A program made the translations under genes and the position numbers. A stretch of 64,000 nucleotides of DNA from Steinernema hermaphroditum (taxonomy: Eukaryota; Nematoda; Chromadorea; Rhabditida; Steinernematidae): contig CM059623.1 of the NCBI GenBank assembly GCA_030435675.1, forward strand, positions 3,622,012 through 3,686,011, given 5' to 3'. Positions 25,893 to 36,700 of this stretch are shown here, piece by piece; the stretch's first letter is position 1; the number at the start of each line of letters is the position of its first letter. The notes under the pieces were generated by a model. The model saw nothing but the letters and a program-made list of their open reading frames with translations. It made no database searches and was not told the DNA's origin.

Positions 25893-28800
25893 ATGCGACT
25901 AAAACAAAGCTGTCTAACTACTTTATTGCTGGGAAGCTGTCTAGTCGCCCTAGGCATGCTCGTGTATATGAACAGCTTCGACCCTCCGAGTGTGCCGTCG
26001 GCGGAGACGTTTGTCCAAAGGAAGTTGGCCCAGTCCGAAGGTGAAATCCACGAGGCGTCCACGGAAACGACGCACGAGATTGAGCAGGAGATGAAACAGG
26101 AGAAACTGATCCAACACGCGGAGCCCGAGGTGGATCTGGAGAAGCTGGCCGAGCTGAAAAGTCCCGAGGACCAACAAAAGCACAAAGACGGCATGGACAA
26201 GTACGTGTTCAACGCTTTCCTCAGCGATAAGATCGGGCCCCGGAGGAAGATTCCCGACACTAGAAACAGCATGTGGGTGACCTTGGAGTATCGATTTTCA
26301 GAAAGGATGTTTCAGGTGTGCGACAGAGAGATATTCCGATGATCTTCCCAGGGCCTCCATCGTCATCTGCTACTACAACGAAGTGGCTTCGGTGCTTATC
26401 CGGATGGTCAACAGTATTCTGGACAGGACACCACCTAATCTGATCCATGAAATTCTGCTAATCGATGACCACAGCGATTTGGGTAGGTCAGAGGAACACT
26501 GTCAGAAAGAAAAAATAGCTCCGGGCGAGAATGTCATTCTTTAAATACCAGCAGCCACTAATACCATCCGTGAGAAGGCGCCTAGATACTGCTGGCTGGC
26601 CGAGTGGCAGTGTGCTTGCCTGCCGTGCTGGAAGTCGGGGGTTCAGTGCCCCGTCTGACCATTTTTTCGAATCAAATATTCGATATTCGTAAAAACACAA
26701 ATTATTCGAATCGACTATTTAGAACGAGACGTAAAAATTCGATCGATGACCACAGCGATTTGGGTAGGTCAAAGAAACAGTGCCACGAACAAAGAAAGCT
26801 CCTGATGAGGGTGTAATTCTTTAGCGACTTTCATGAAAAACTCACTTATGCTATGAGAGGTTTTCTGCTGGTGACACTATCTCCTTTAGCAATCTCAAAG
26901 CCAAAAAACACCTAAAAGACCTTCACGAGGTCGTTGACCTACAGAACACAGAAATAGTTGAGTGTTCTAGGTGTAATTTGTCAACCAAAATCATAATGCA
27001 ACATATACTGAATTTGGGTAACTCGCTAGGCGTGATTGAATTAATTTTACGGTGATTCTTTTTCTGATGAGGTGGCTGACTAAGTGGGACTAAGTAAGTC
27101 CCAAGCACAAATGGTACATAACATGAGTACATACATGTTGGCCAAAAATGGGCATCTAGAAAGAAGTCTGGAATGTCATTTATATGAACATCCAGATATA
27201 TGTAAGGTCCCGGTCGGAAAATGAAAGAACCCGACCGATCTCACGCTTGGATGCTCACGAAAATCTTCAGACTTCTGGATGCCCTTTGTTGGGTTACCAT
27301 GTAGCAGATAAGCTGACGTAGGCAATAGAACTCCGGGGAACTCTAAAACATAGACTCGTTTACTTGAAATCAGACTATCCGTATAAAACAGTGCCTTGAT
27401 ATGACGGCAAATATGATAGATTCGTAGTCGTTCAGGCATGGTTAAAAATATGCATTTATTCAAGAATTTATCCTCCATTCACTCAAATTTAGACCCCACC
27501 GTGGAACATGATGTCAGCGAGTACGCCCGAGAGAACTGGTCTCAAGATGTCGTGAAGATGATGAAGACCGAGAAGAACCAAGGCCTTATAAGGGCAAAAA
27601 TGTTCGGCGCCTCCAAATCCACCGGAGATGTGCTCGTCTTCCTCGACAGCCACTGCGAAGTCAATCAGAAGTGGCTGGAGCCGATGCTGGATCGGATCAA
27701 CGAAGACCCGAAAAGGTAAAATAATCTTGCTGATATGGGAGCCACCACTGGTAAAAGGGAGCGGTCAAGGAGGCGACCACGAGCTAAGGCTTCATGTTTT
27801 TTTTGTTTTTATTCTTAGGACACTATTTACTCTGCGATCACTATGATAGCCTGCGGCCTTCGGACCGCTCCCTTGAATTAATGAGACGCAGCGCTTTTAT
27901 AATACTCTCATATCTGCGGCTGTTTTCAAACAGTGGTGAGATAGACGCAGAGAAAACATGGAGACGAACATAGAGCGAGCACAAATTACCATTTGTAAAT
28001 GCCTCTAATATGTCCATAAGACATACATGTTTTCGAGCTGATATCAGACATGTTCGCTAGACAGTTCAGAACCGACCGATCCACTAGCACTATGGTGATG
28101 CTTGACTTTATGTTTCTTTACAGTTTTTGAGTCAGACAAGCTCCAAAAAACAAATAAAAAAATCGGTGCTTCCGAAGGGTATTGAACCTGTGACCTTTCG
28201 CATATGGATTATTGCGTTATACATACTGTCGATACTGTCGAAGCACATTCGAGGAGCGGTCGCTTTCAGACAGTAGAACAGGGTACCGGGCAGGGCTGTG
28301 CAAAACACAAAACTGTGCACAGCCCTGGTCCCAGGCCAGCGTCGAACCGACCCCGACCGGTTTACAAATCAAAGACGTTCGCAATGAGCCACACAGACGC
28401 TGTAAGTCAATCAGTTCACTGCCAATATGCCTTCGAAACCGATATCTCACCAAGCGCCAAAAAGATAGACATCAAAAAATCAAAAAATTACAATTTCTGT
28501 GTTTCAAAGATAGTAACTAAAACTCTTTTTTTTTAAGAGTCGTGTGCCCAATCATCGACATCATCAACGCCGACACGATGCAATACGTTGCGTCTCCCGT
28601 CTGCAAAGGCGGCTTCACCTGGTCGCTCCTCTTCAAATGGGACTATCCGTCCAGAGACTACTTCGAGGACAAGCAGAACTACATCCGCCCGCTCAAATCG
28701 GCCACCATGGCGGGTGGCCTCTTCGCCATTCGCAGGGACTACTTCTTCGAACTGGGACAATACGACGGCGGCATGGATGTGTGGGGCGCCGAAAACGTGG

Positions 28801-30149
28801 AGATCTCGTTCAGGATCTGGATGTGCGGCGGTTCTTTGGAGATCGTACCTTGCAGCCGCGTGGGCCACATCTTCCGAAAACGGCGCCCCTATGGAATTGG
28901 CGTCGACTCGATGGGCAAGAACTCAGTCAGGGCGGCGAAGGTGTGGCTCGACGAGTACCAGGAGAAGTTCTTTGAGGCGAAGCCCTACTTGAAGAGCATG
29001 AAAGACAAGGAGAACGTGACGGAGATGATGAGTCTTCGGGAGAAACTGCATTGCAAGCCGTTCAAGTGGTATTTGGAGAACGTATACCCCGAACTCCTGC
29101 CCGGAAATGTGCCTCAACTGGGCGCCGAACATAAAGAGCCCATGTGGAACGAGAAGGCATCGAAGTATCAGGTAAAATCTTATTTTATTTTTGGTTAAAT
29201 GGGGGATAAAAAGGGTCAAACAGTACAATTTTGTAGAACAAAAATAAATGACTCCAGACGGGGTCGAACCAGTGACCTTTTTTTGCGTGGAATTATCACT
29301 GAACCTGAGTGTTACAATTTTCATACCGAGGGCTCTGAGTTCGAGTCCTCCCAGAAGCAAATATTTATTTCTCAAGCACATCATTTTCAAAACGCTAAAT
29401 AATATTTTTCTTTAATTTTTTTTTCTGAAAATTTTTCAGAAAATGGCTGAAACTGATCCAAATCTTCGAGTTTATTGCCTTTAAATTGCTCGTTCGTGTT
29501 AAAAATCTGTGGAAAATTAGATTCTATTTAGCTAAAAGCTTGTAAAACATTGTACTTTTGCAAACGAAAAATAAATGATTCCGTGCGGAATCGAACCAGT
29601 GACCTTCCGCGTGTAAGTTTCTAACAAGCTCATTGAGTGAACCTTATTTCGCAATCTTTACGTTGAGGGTCGGGGGTTCGAGTCCGCCCTCAGTCCATAT
29701 CACAAAACATCACATAACATTTTTACTCCTTTTTTCAGAATCTTAACAACCCAAACATTCTAATAATGTTGATCCGTATCTTGCAGGTCCGAGTCAAAGA
29801 CACGAACTTCTGCTTGGCGGCCGACTCGCCTCAGGGCCGAATCAGTCGAGGCGCGCGCGTCCTCATCGAGCCCTGCAAGAACGTCCGCCAGCAGACGTGG
29901 AGATGGACCGAGCGAGGCGAACTTCGCCCGATGGGCTCGAGCACCCTCTGCCTTGACTCGCTGAAGGGTCCACGTCTCCTGAAATGTCACTACCAGGGCG
30001 CCCACCAGGAGTGGAAGACGATGGACGAGAAGCTGTTCAACGCCGCCATTGGGAAGTGTATCCACGCCACGGCGGAGATCCTGGCCAACGCGGAGAATCG
30101 CTTCTGCTCGGTGGCGTCGAAACTGGAGTTCAGGAAGATTTCTAGCTAG
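25893..30149 (+). CDS. Polypeptide N-acetylgalactosaminyltransferase (GALNT)
   Basis: Five exons (25893-26272, 26316-26482, 27493-27715, 28538-29171, 29787-30149) give 588 residues. This is a Golgi type II membrane enzyme that starts mucin-type O-glycosylation by moving GalNAc from UDP-GalNAc to Ser/Thr. Visible: membrane anchor at about residues 6-25, Glu-rich stem, GT-A domain with VICYYNE and the Mn2+-binding DSH at 234-236, the Gal/GalNAc-T motif [15 protein letters not shown] at about 337-351, and a C-terminal ricin-B lectin domain from about 468 with a CLD repeat. WGAEN replaces the commoner WGGEN. Introns 2-4 are 0.6-1.0 kb and loaded with tRNA-like repeats and a copy of the exon 2 end. 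No poly(A) signal was seen near the stop. C. elegans gly genes are relatives; the exact ortholog is not determined. Confidence 0.93.
26583..26665 (+). repeat. tRNA-like element in GALNT intron 2
   Basis: A-box-like TGGCCGAGTGGCAG is followed by B-box-like GGGGTTCAGTGCCCC and then a T run (CATTTTTT) that could end pol III transcription. It lies between the true exon 2 end and its intronic duplicate. The arms are degenerate, so function as a tRNA is unlikely. Confidence 0.5.
26742..26827 (+). repeat. Duplicate of the 3' end of GALNT exon 2 plus its donor site
   Basis: ATCGATGACCACAGCGATTT and the following GGGTAGGTCA repeat exactly the sequence at 26461-26490, 281 nt upstream. Similarity continues for about 85 nt into the intron. 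The copy includes coding sequence and a complete donor, so it is a potential decoy or alternative splice site. Confidence 0.75.
27755..27880 (+). mobile_element. Small MITE with GGGAGCGGTC ends (copy in GALNT intron 3)
   Basis: The element starts GGGAGCGGTCAAGG and ends GGACCGCTCCC, giving short terminal inverted repeats. It shares a central CGAGCTAAGGCTT block with the reverse-oriented copy at 57865-57985. No coding content. Confidence 0.6.
28140..28215 (-). repeat. tRNA-like element, reverse orientation
   Basis: Read on the minus strand it contains AGGTCACAGGTTCAATACCC, a B-box-like segment followed by a T-rich tail. It lies in GALNT intron 3 next to the SINE-like repeat at 28290-28440. 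Confidence 0.4.
28290..28440 (-). repeat. tRNA-derived SINE-like repeat (minus-strand copy)
   Basis: Reverse complement of this stretch matches 15020-15145: GGCAGTGAAC, GTGTGGCTCATTG, GATTTGTAAACCGGTCGGGG and GGTCGGTTCGACGC. Inserted in GALNT intron 3. Confidence 0.6.
29245..29365. repeat. Paired tRNA-like half elements in inverted arrangement (copy 1)
   Basis: The left end carries GACGGGGTCGAACCAGTGACC (a B box on the minus strand) after AAATAAATGA. The right end carries TGAGTTCGAGTCCTCCC (a B box on the plus strand) followed by AAATATTTATTTC. The ends are approximate inverted repeats. Located in GALNT intron 4. Confidence 0.45.
29565..29700. repeat. Paired tRNA-like half elements in inverted arrangement (copy 2)
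   Basis: Same layout as 29245-29365: AAATAAATGATTCCG and GGAATCGAACCAGTGACCTT at the left, GGGGGTTCGAGTCCGCCC at the right. Two copies 320 nt apart in one intron indicate local amplification. Confidence 0.45.
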
Positions 30150-30867
30150 CTTGTGTCTCTCGAAGGACGGGTATGAAACGGGTAAACAAATGGTTATTTG
30201 TTGTCACTTTTTGGTGGAATATTTCCATAAATTCTATGATGGCTTGTGGTACGTGTCGAGTCAAATCGGTAGGATTTGATGGTAGTTGGAGGGTGGAATT
30301 GACGCAGTCTTTTTAGGAAAGAAGGACTTGATGATATGATTGCTCTTCTTCTGATTCACAGAACGTGTTCTGCGTAGTTTTCTTCGTATAAGGCACTTAA
30401 ATGTTTCTCTGACATAGGATAAGTGTGTCTTTCCTTCGATGACCCCACTTCAATTGGGACCTTAATCTTACGGAATCCCTTCTAAGATGCTCCGGTTTGA
30501 CTTGCCTAGCTTGGAGATTTGTACTGATGAAAGTTTGTACTTCAAATCACACATCCTTCACTTTCACGAATTTATCGCAGATAAAGCTTTCGACCGCTCA
30601 ACGAACGCCTAGAGTCCGAATGGCCTGAGTCCGTCTACTAGACAGAAAGACGCGGCAACCAAAAAGAAATGGATGTTCCCCTGGCATGGGAAAGGTCGTC
30701 CAGTCGACTGGAAAAAACGACACCTTCCAGATCAGGACTGTGCAATTTTTAGGTTTTGAGTTTTGAATTTTTGGCAAAATTGGACTGAAAACTTGGCCCT
30801 AAAGCACTGTCCATGCCGAACGGCCATCAACGCAAATCGAAGACGAAATAGGTTCTTCTCCACAGCA

Positions 30868-31109
30868 TCACTGACCAATCTCCGAAGGTAGATGACCATG
30901 AACATGAAAATCTACTAAAGTTGCTGTCTCTGAAGTCAATAACGGTCCCTTCTGGAAGGCTTTGACGAAGAAACTTGTGACATTTCCTCGCTTTTCGATG
31001 ATCTCGGAGAGTCGATTCGGCATGCTTCGGGACAGTTTCAGGAGCCTGTCTGTGTCTATGTTATCGCAGGCTTTTTTGGCGTGCTGCTTCTCTCTCTTCC
31101 ATCCGTATT
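30868..31109 (-). pseudogene. Tc1/mariner-type transposase remnant (C-terminal end)
   Basis: A minus-strand open frame of about 80 codons contains LSRSMPNRLSEIIEKRG, closely resembling the SMPxRLxxVIxxxG helix near the C-terminus of Tc1/mariner transposases. The catalytic DDE/D core upstream is absent and no terminal repeats were found, so only a fossil remains. Family call rests on this one motif. Confidence 0.45.
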
Positions 31110-32349
31110 ACGTGAGACGCGGACTGCAGGATCTACTGTTATTATTTAACCACTAACTCAGGCTCAACCCAACCCAAACGTCGAAAATCGGGTCAAAATA
31201 TTCCTTGAAGCCTTCCAAACCTTCTATAATATTCTGACGCCCTGGAAACACAGTAACCTTAGACAGCCATTCGAAAGGTGTAAATCATGAGTGAAATGTG
31301 CGTGATTATATCAGCAAGGATTCACTGAAATTGTGAACCATTTTCAGTCTAACAACTCAATAATAATGTCAGTTTTGAAAGTGCAGTTAGAGTAGAACAT
31401 TTTCGAAACTTCCCCAAGTTGTCAAGCTGGAAGTCATGTCTGAAAACCTCTTTTTGTCTCCAGGAGCACTGCCAAACACCTTAGCACACCAAATGCCAAG
31501 CAACGCCGTTTCGCTCTGTAAATATGATATCTCTCCGCACCGCGTTTTGCACGTCAGCTCATATTTATTTGGCTAGTGTGAACAAAAGGTCGTCTCGACG
31601 ACTCGATCGGTCGTCTCGAAGACGATCGATCGACTCCTCCGTTTGTGCGTTGATCGTCGCTAATCTGCGCCGAACTCACGTCGCCGTTTCCCCTCCACCC
31701 CAAAACTAATTCGATTTTGTCACGTACTAAGCTTGCGCCTCGCCCCTCTGCCTCTCGGAGTTGTCTCTAAGCGGCGGCGCCGTCCTTGAGTCGACTCCGT
31801 CGGCGCCGCCACAGCCACATGGAGAACGGCCGATCGAATCGGTCGCGGCGCTCGTTCTGCTTCTGCTGCTGCTGATGAAACATTTCTCAGAGCTATGTGG
31901 CCATCGCCAGGTCCTATTTCCGCTTCTGTCCCTATTGAATACAGCTGCAAGTCCGACGTCGCAAAACTCGCTCTTCTCTCGCTCGCTCTCTCGTGGGGTT
32001 TCCCTATCGATCACACAAATATTTTCGCGTCCTCCCTTCACAGCTGTTTTGCCGATCGGATGGGGGAGGAGAGGCTCAGTGCAGGATTTACATCCAATTT
32101 TGCTCCTCCACTCAGTTCCCGACAGATCAAGGCCATGATCATACTATTCACTTATATTGAACTGAATTCTAGCCGAATGCAGAGATTATTGGATCTTCCT
32201 TTTATGATCTTCTACCTTGTTCTTCGTCTGTAAGATGCTCCAAATTTATCGAGTTCTACAGAGATTGGATCTGCATTCTCAGGATTAGAATAAGATATGA
32301 ATCACAGAATGAGAATTTCTAGATTACTAGAGAGAGTCTAGATCTATTT

Positions 32350-32540
32350 ATTTATGGACCTGATCTTAAGTAAAGTAGCTCTATAAATAGATGAAGAGAG
32401 GCTTTTATCTTGGTTCTCATTATCCTACCGATTCGATCGCCGCTAAAGTGCCATAAAAGAAAGGTCCAATAATCCTTGCGTCGATGCGATGAGAACCAGG
32501 ATAAGAGCCTCTATCTATTTATAGAGCTAGTTAGAGGATC
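32350..32540. mobile_element. Foldback element with ~45-65 bp inverted arms
   Basis: The arm at about 32374-32420 (GCTCTATAAATAGATGAAGA..TTGGTTCTCAT) pairs with 32488-32533 (ATGAGAACCAGGATAAGAG..TATTTATAGAGC). Weaker pairing extends outward through a shared ACCTGATC. A second pair, GATTATTGGA(T/C)C, links about 32181 with about 32462, so elements may be nested. No coding content. Confidence 0.6.
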
Positions 32541-32916
32541 AGGTGGTCGATCCGGCTTTCTATAACTGGGCTAGGATCTTCATTGACCACTCTACTCTGT
32601 CCTTGATCTTTCGATTCACGTGAAGTAGAGTCCACATCAACCCCATTTTCTGGATACCCGAATGGATTGTCTTTCTGAATCTGTAACATCGTACATCCAT
32701 ATACATCTCTTTCGTTTGAGTGAATCGAGAATTGCCTATTGGACCCAAAAATCTATTATCTTCTTATGACGGAAGACTTCGCGTCGCGTGCGCGTTCACG
32801 TGAAATGCACATGACTGACAGGCTGCAATGAATAGCGCCGCGCAGAACGTGTTCATTAATCTCTGAGCTTTGTTTTCAGATTTTATATAGGTCTGTATTA
32901 TGCTCGGCAGTACTTT

Positions 32917-33520
32917 GAATGGGTCCCATTGTTTAACGGGTTTTGAGATATGCGCTTTATCAGGACGGAATATCGTCGTTCTAAGGGTCCGTTTTAGATG
33001 TCAGATCCGATTTTTAGTGAAAGAAATTATAGGAAAGAAGAGCGTCTATTTGAGACAAGTTGTTGGTGTGATTTGCGCTTTTTTTACTTACAGCCTCCAT
33101 AAACTACAGTGAAATGATCGCAGTGATACGTGTATACACCAGAGATTCCACTGAGCCAGAGCCCCGCCGGCTGTTTACGGGGAGCGGTGCGAAGAAGACG
33201 ACGAGAGAATCGGATCCCCAGTGACCGTCTCTCGTCGTCTGCGCTCCGTTCGCACCGCTCCCCGTGAACGGTCGCACTGTTTAACGGTTTTTAAGATATG
33301 CGCTTTACCACGATGGATATTTCTTTGAATGGGTCACTTTTAGATGTCGGTTGCGGGCTATTCCGGTGTAGTGAAAGAATCTATTGGAAAGAGTGATTTC
33401 ATATAAAAGAGCCTCTGTTTGAGGCAAGATCCTGTAACCCATAGGCTGAAAAATGGACGTGGAGGTGGTTTGGTGTGGATGTAGAGATCCGAGTATACAC
33501 CAGAGATGCCAAAGAGTCCG
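32917..33520 (+). repeat. Two direct repeats of ~240 bp flanking the palindrome
   Basis: Unit 1 (about 32917-33160) and unit 2 (about 33275-33520) share TGTTTAACGG, GATATGCGCTTTA, TTTTAGATGTC, GTGAAAGAA, TTGAGGCAAG-like sequence and GTATACACCAGAGAT in the same order, with many substitutions. Confidence 0.6.
33170..33270. repeat. Large palindrome with GGGGAGCGGTGCGAA arms
   Basis: TTACGGGGAGCGGTGCGAA near 33176 pairs with TTCGCACCGCTCCCCGTGAA near 33251, and GACGACGAGAGA pairs with TCTCTCGTCGTC inside. The GGAGCGGT end recalls the small MITEs at 27755 and 57865. The element is flanked by a direct repeat (next entry). Confidence 0.7.
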
Positions 33521-33790
33521 GAACTTTCTAAAAGTCCTAAAATCGGAGAATCCTAAATGTGTCCGGACTCGGTCGGCATCACTGGTAGCCACTTCTGTGG
33601 GACTCACATTTCAAGGTAGACAGTAAGAATAATCATGTGCAAATGGATCCCCGGGGATTTCTGTTTTTTTGACGTGAATGCGATGCCTGTCGTTGTGTTG
33701 CATTGCATTATCGCGATAGTTCATTTAAAGCTTTAAAGTACCCCCTCCAATGAATCCCACCCCTTTCCAGATATCTATCTTCTCAACATC

Positions 33791-36700
33791 ATGGCCTCCG
33801 AAGAGCCCCCTCACGTCATCGAAGACGACATCGCCCCTCTTGTGCCCACCTCGGCCCGCGAACGTTTCGCTCTTCGGACCGATTCGATCGTACCCGTGGT
33901 GGGACGCGAGGGAACCGACATCGAGAGGCTTCTCTACAAGGGCCGATCCATGGCCGTGTTCACTAGTGGAGGCGACAGTCAAGGTAAGAATTGCCGTCTT
34001 TTACATCGGCTGTTATTCACAAAACACCATCAAATATGATCCATCTACAGTATTCTCCCATTCCAGGCATGAACAGCGCCGTTCGCTCCGTAGTCCGTAT
34101 GGGTCTCTACTTGGGCTGTAAAGTCTACTTCATCCACGAGGGCTACCAAGGCATGGTTGACGGCGGCGACAATATCAGAGAGGCCGACTGGAACGCGGTG
34201 TCCGACATCATCCAGCGCGGAGGAACGATCATTGGATCCGCTCGATGCAAGGAGTTCCGCGAACGTGAAGGTCGCCTCAAGGCCTGCTTCAATCTCATCG
34301 CTCGAAACATCACTAACTTGGTGTGCATCGGTGGTGATGGTTCCCTCACTGGAGCCAATATGTTCAGGTGAGAGCTTGAGTAGATGAGGGTGGGTCTTGA
34401 TGGACAAGATAAGGTGACTAGGTCTCGAGATCATCAACGGAAAGATGATGGATGTGGCCTTCAGAGTAGAGCAATAGGGCGCAGAAGAGATCCATATTGG
34501 TCTTGAGATTCACCCAGACCTTAGGTTCAGGCCAGACGTACTTGATACGAAATATGCTTGGGCATAAGACTAGCAATCTATCAGACGTTCAGGCTCCTTG
34601 GAACATCCTTTAAGGGAACATTTAAAGGTGTCCCTAGCCGAATTCGCTGAAATGTGGGACACTAATTTGGGGAAATTTGGGGCACCTTTAAATGGGACAC
34701 CCTTGTTAGACATTGTTTTCGTTCTTAAGGTCATCATTCAATACGCCTTGAGGGTCTCGTATTATCTCTTATGCATCTCATCTTAATCTTCCCCCATTTT
34801 CAGACAAGAATGGCCCAGCCTCGTCGCGGAACTCGTCAAGAACGGACAGATCACCGAAGAGAAGGCGAAGCTCTGCCCCAACATCCAGATCGTCGGTCTC
34901 GTGGGCTCTATCGACAACGACTTCTGCGGCACGGACATGACGATCGGCACGGACACGGCCCTCCAACGCATCATCGAAGCGATCGACGCCGTCGTTTCCA
35001 CGGCCCAGAGCCACCAGAGGGCGTTTGTCGTCGAGGTTATGGGTCGCCACTGTGGCTACTTGGCGCTGGTCAGCGCCTTGGCCTCCGAGGCCGATTTCTG
35101 CTTCATCCCCGAGTGGCCACAGCCCGGCAACTGGCGCGAAGTGCTCTGCAAGAAGCTGGCCCAGCAGCGCTCCGAGGGTCAGCGTCTGAACATCATCATC
35201 GTCGCCGAAGGAGCCATCGACCGCGACGGAAACCCGATCAACGCGGAGCTGGTCAGGGACGTCGTCAAGTCGACGCTTCAGTACGATACCCGGGTTACGG
35301 TACTCGGCCACGTCCAACGTGGAGGTAGTCCGTCTGCTTTCGATCGACTTCTTGGATGCCGCATGGGCGCCGAGGCGACGTTGGCCCTCATGGAGATGAC
35401 CCCCGAATCGGAGCCTTGCGTCATCTCCATCGACGGAAACCAGATGGTAATACGAAGCTAAAACCACCCACTGATAGATTTTTCAGGTTCGAGTTCCTCT
35501 TATGCAGTGCGTCCAGAGAACCCAGGCGGTAAGATAGTGATCATTTGATTTGCCTACTTCGGTCATCTAGGTCCAAAAAGCGATGAACGAACGCGATTGG
35601 GAGACGGCCGTGAAGCTTCGAGGCCGCAGCTTCCAGCGCAATCTGGAGACTTACCGTCTTCTCACCAAGATGCGCACGCCTAAGGAGAGGGACAACCTTT
35701 CTGGCGGAAAGAGCTACAACGTCGCCGTCATCAATGTTGGAGCGCCTGCTGGAGGTAGGTCACTAATCAAGGTCATAAGCTTTGGGACCCAGGTGCAAGC
35801 TGCCTATAGAGGGATCTTTTTGTGTTCGCTTCAAAAGCCTTTAAAAGAGGAGTGTGGTGAAATCTGGTCTAGAATCTAACGTTGCCATAGATTGGGTCGA
35901 CCGTGCTCTCTGTGAAGCGACTAGTAAAGCCGACTTTTTACTAGTCAAGCTGAGTCGGCTTTACTAGGCTCAGGTGGCTCGGCTCCGGCTTCCGCTCAGT
36001 TCGCTTCACTGGTCATGACTTTTAAAGTTTGAGTTGAGTAAATCTCGCCCATAGGGAGATAGAGACGATTGACCAGAACCAGAAGACTCTATTTTCGGGC
36101 ATCGTTTGACATCCCCGAGAGGGTACAATATCTGATATAGATGGGTTAAGGATGATGAGCTTCGTGAGCCGATTCAATCCGAGGCGGAGAGAGAACCGGA
36201 GCCTCGGATTGACTCGACTTGTCATAAGCTTGGGGTCAGGATTAGAGTCTTCTGGTCGGAAATTTCATCTCTGCTCTTCCTCTCTCTCCATAAAGGCTAG
36301 ATTTTCTCAACTCAACACTTAAAATTCATGACCAGTGAAGCGAACTGAGCGAGTTTTGAGCTAAGAACATCTTACACTTATGGAGAGAGAGCAGAGATGA
36401 CATTTCCTACCAGAAGAGTCTATTTTTCGGGTTCCCGTTTGTTCCCTCCATCAGAGTACAATATCTGAAGGGTTAAGGATGATGACCCATCCTGACCAAA
36501 AGTCTCCCTACCAAGTTATATGATCTGATGCCAAACATCATCTATATCCTATAGGTATGAACGCCGCTGTCCGATCCTTCGTCCGCATGGGCCTCTACCA
36601 CCACTGCACCGTCTACGGTATCCACAACTCCTTCGAGGGTCTCGCCAACGGTGAACTGAAGGTATGTATCTCATTCGTTCACCGTATCCATCCATCGCTG

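Larger units (their letters stand above)
30150..33790. other. Repeat-rich intergenic region upstream of phosphofructokinase
   Basis: No intact gene. It contains a Tc1/mariner transposase remnant (30868-31109), a 13 nt-arm inverted repeat around TCGA (about 31604-31632), a foldback element (32350-32540) and a palindrome (33170-33270) flanked by ~240 bp direct repeats (32917-33160 and 33275-33520). The last bases (CCCTTTCCAG at 33761-33770) look like the trans-splice acceptor of the next gene. Confidence 0.45.

Noticed and set aside
29565..29700. Functional tRNA gene
   Set aside because: B box is good, but the acceptor and T stems do not pair fully and the A box is degenerate; fits a tRNA-derived repeat better.
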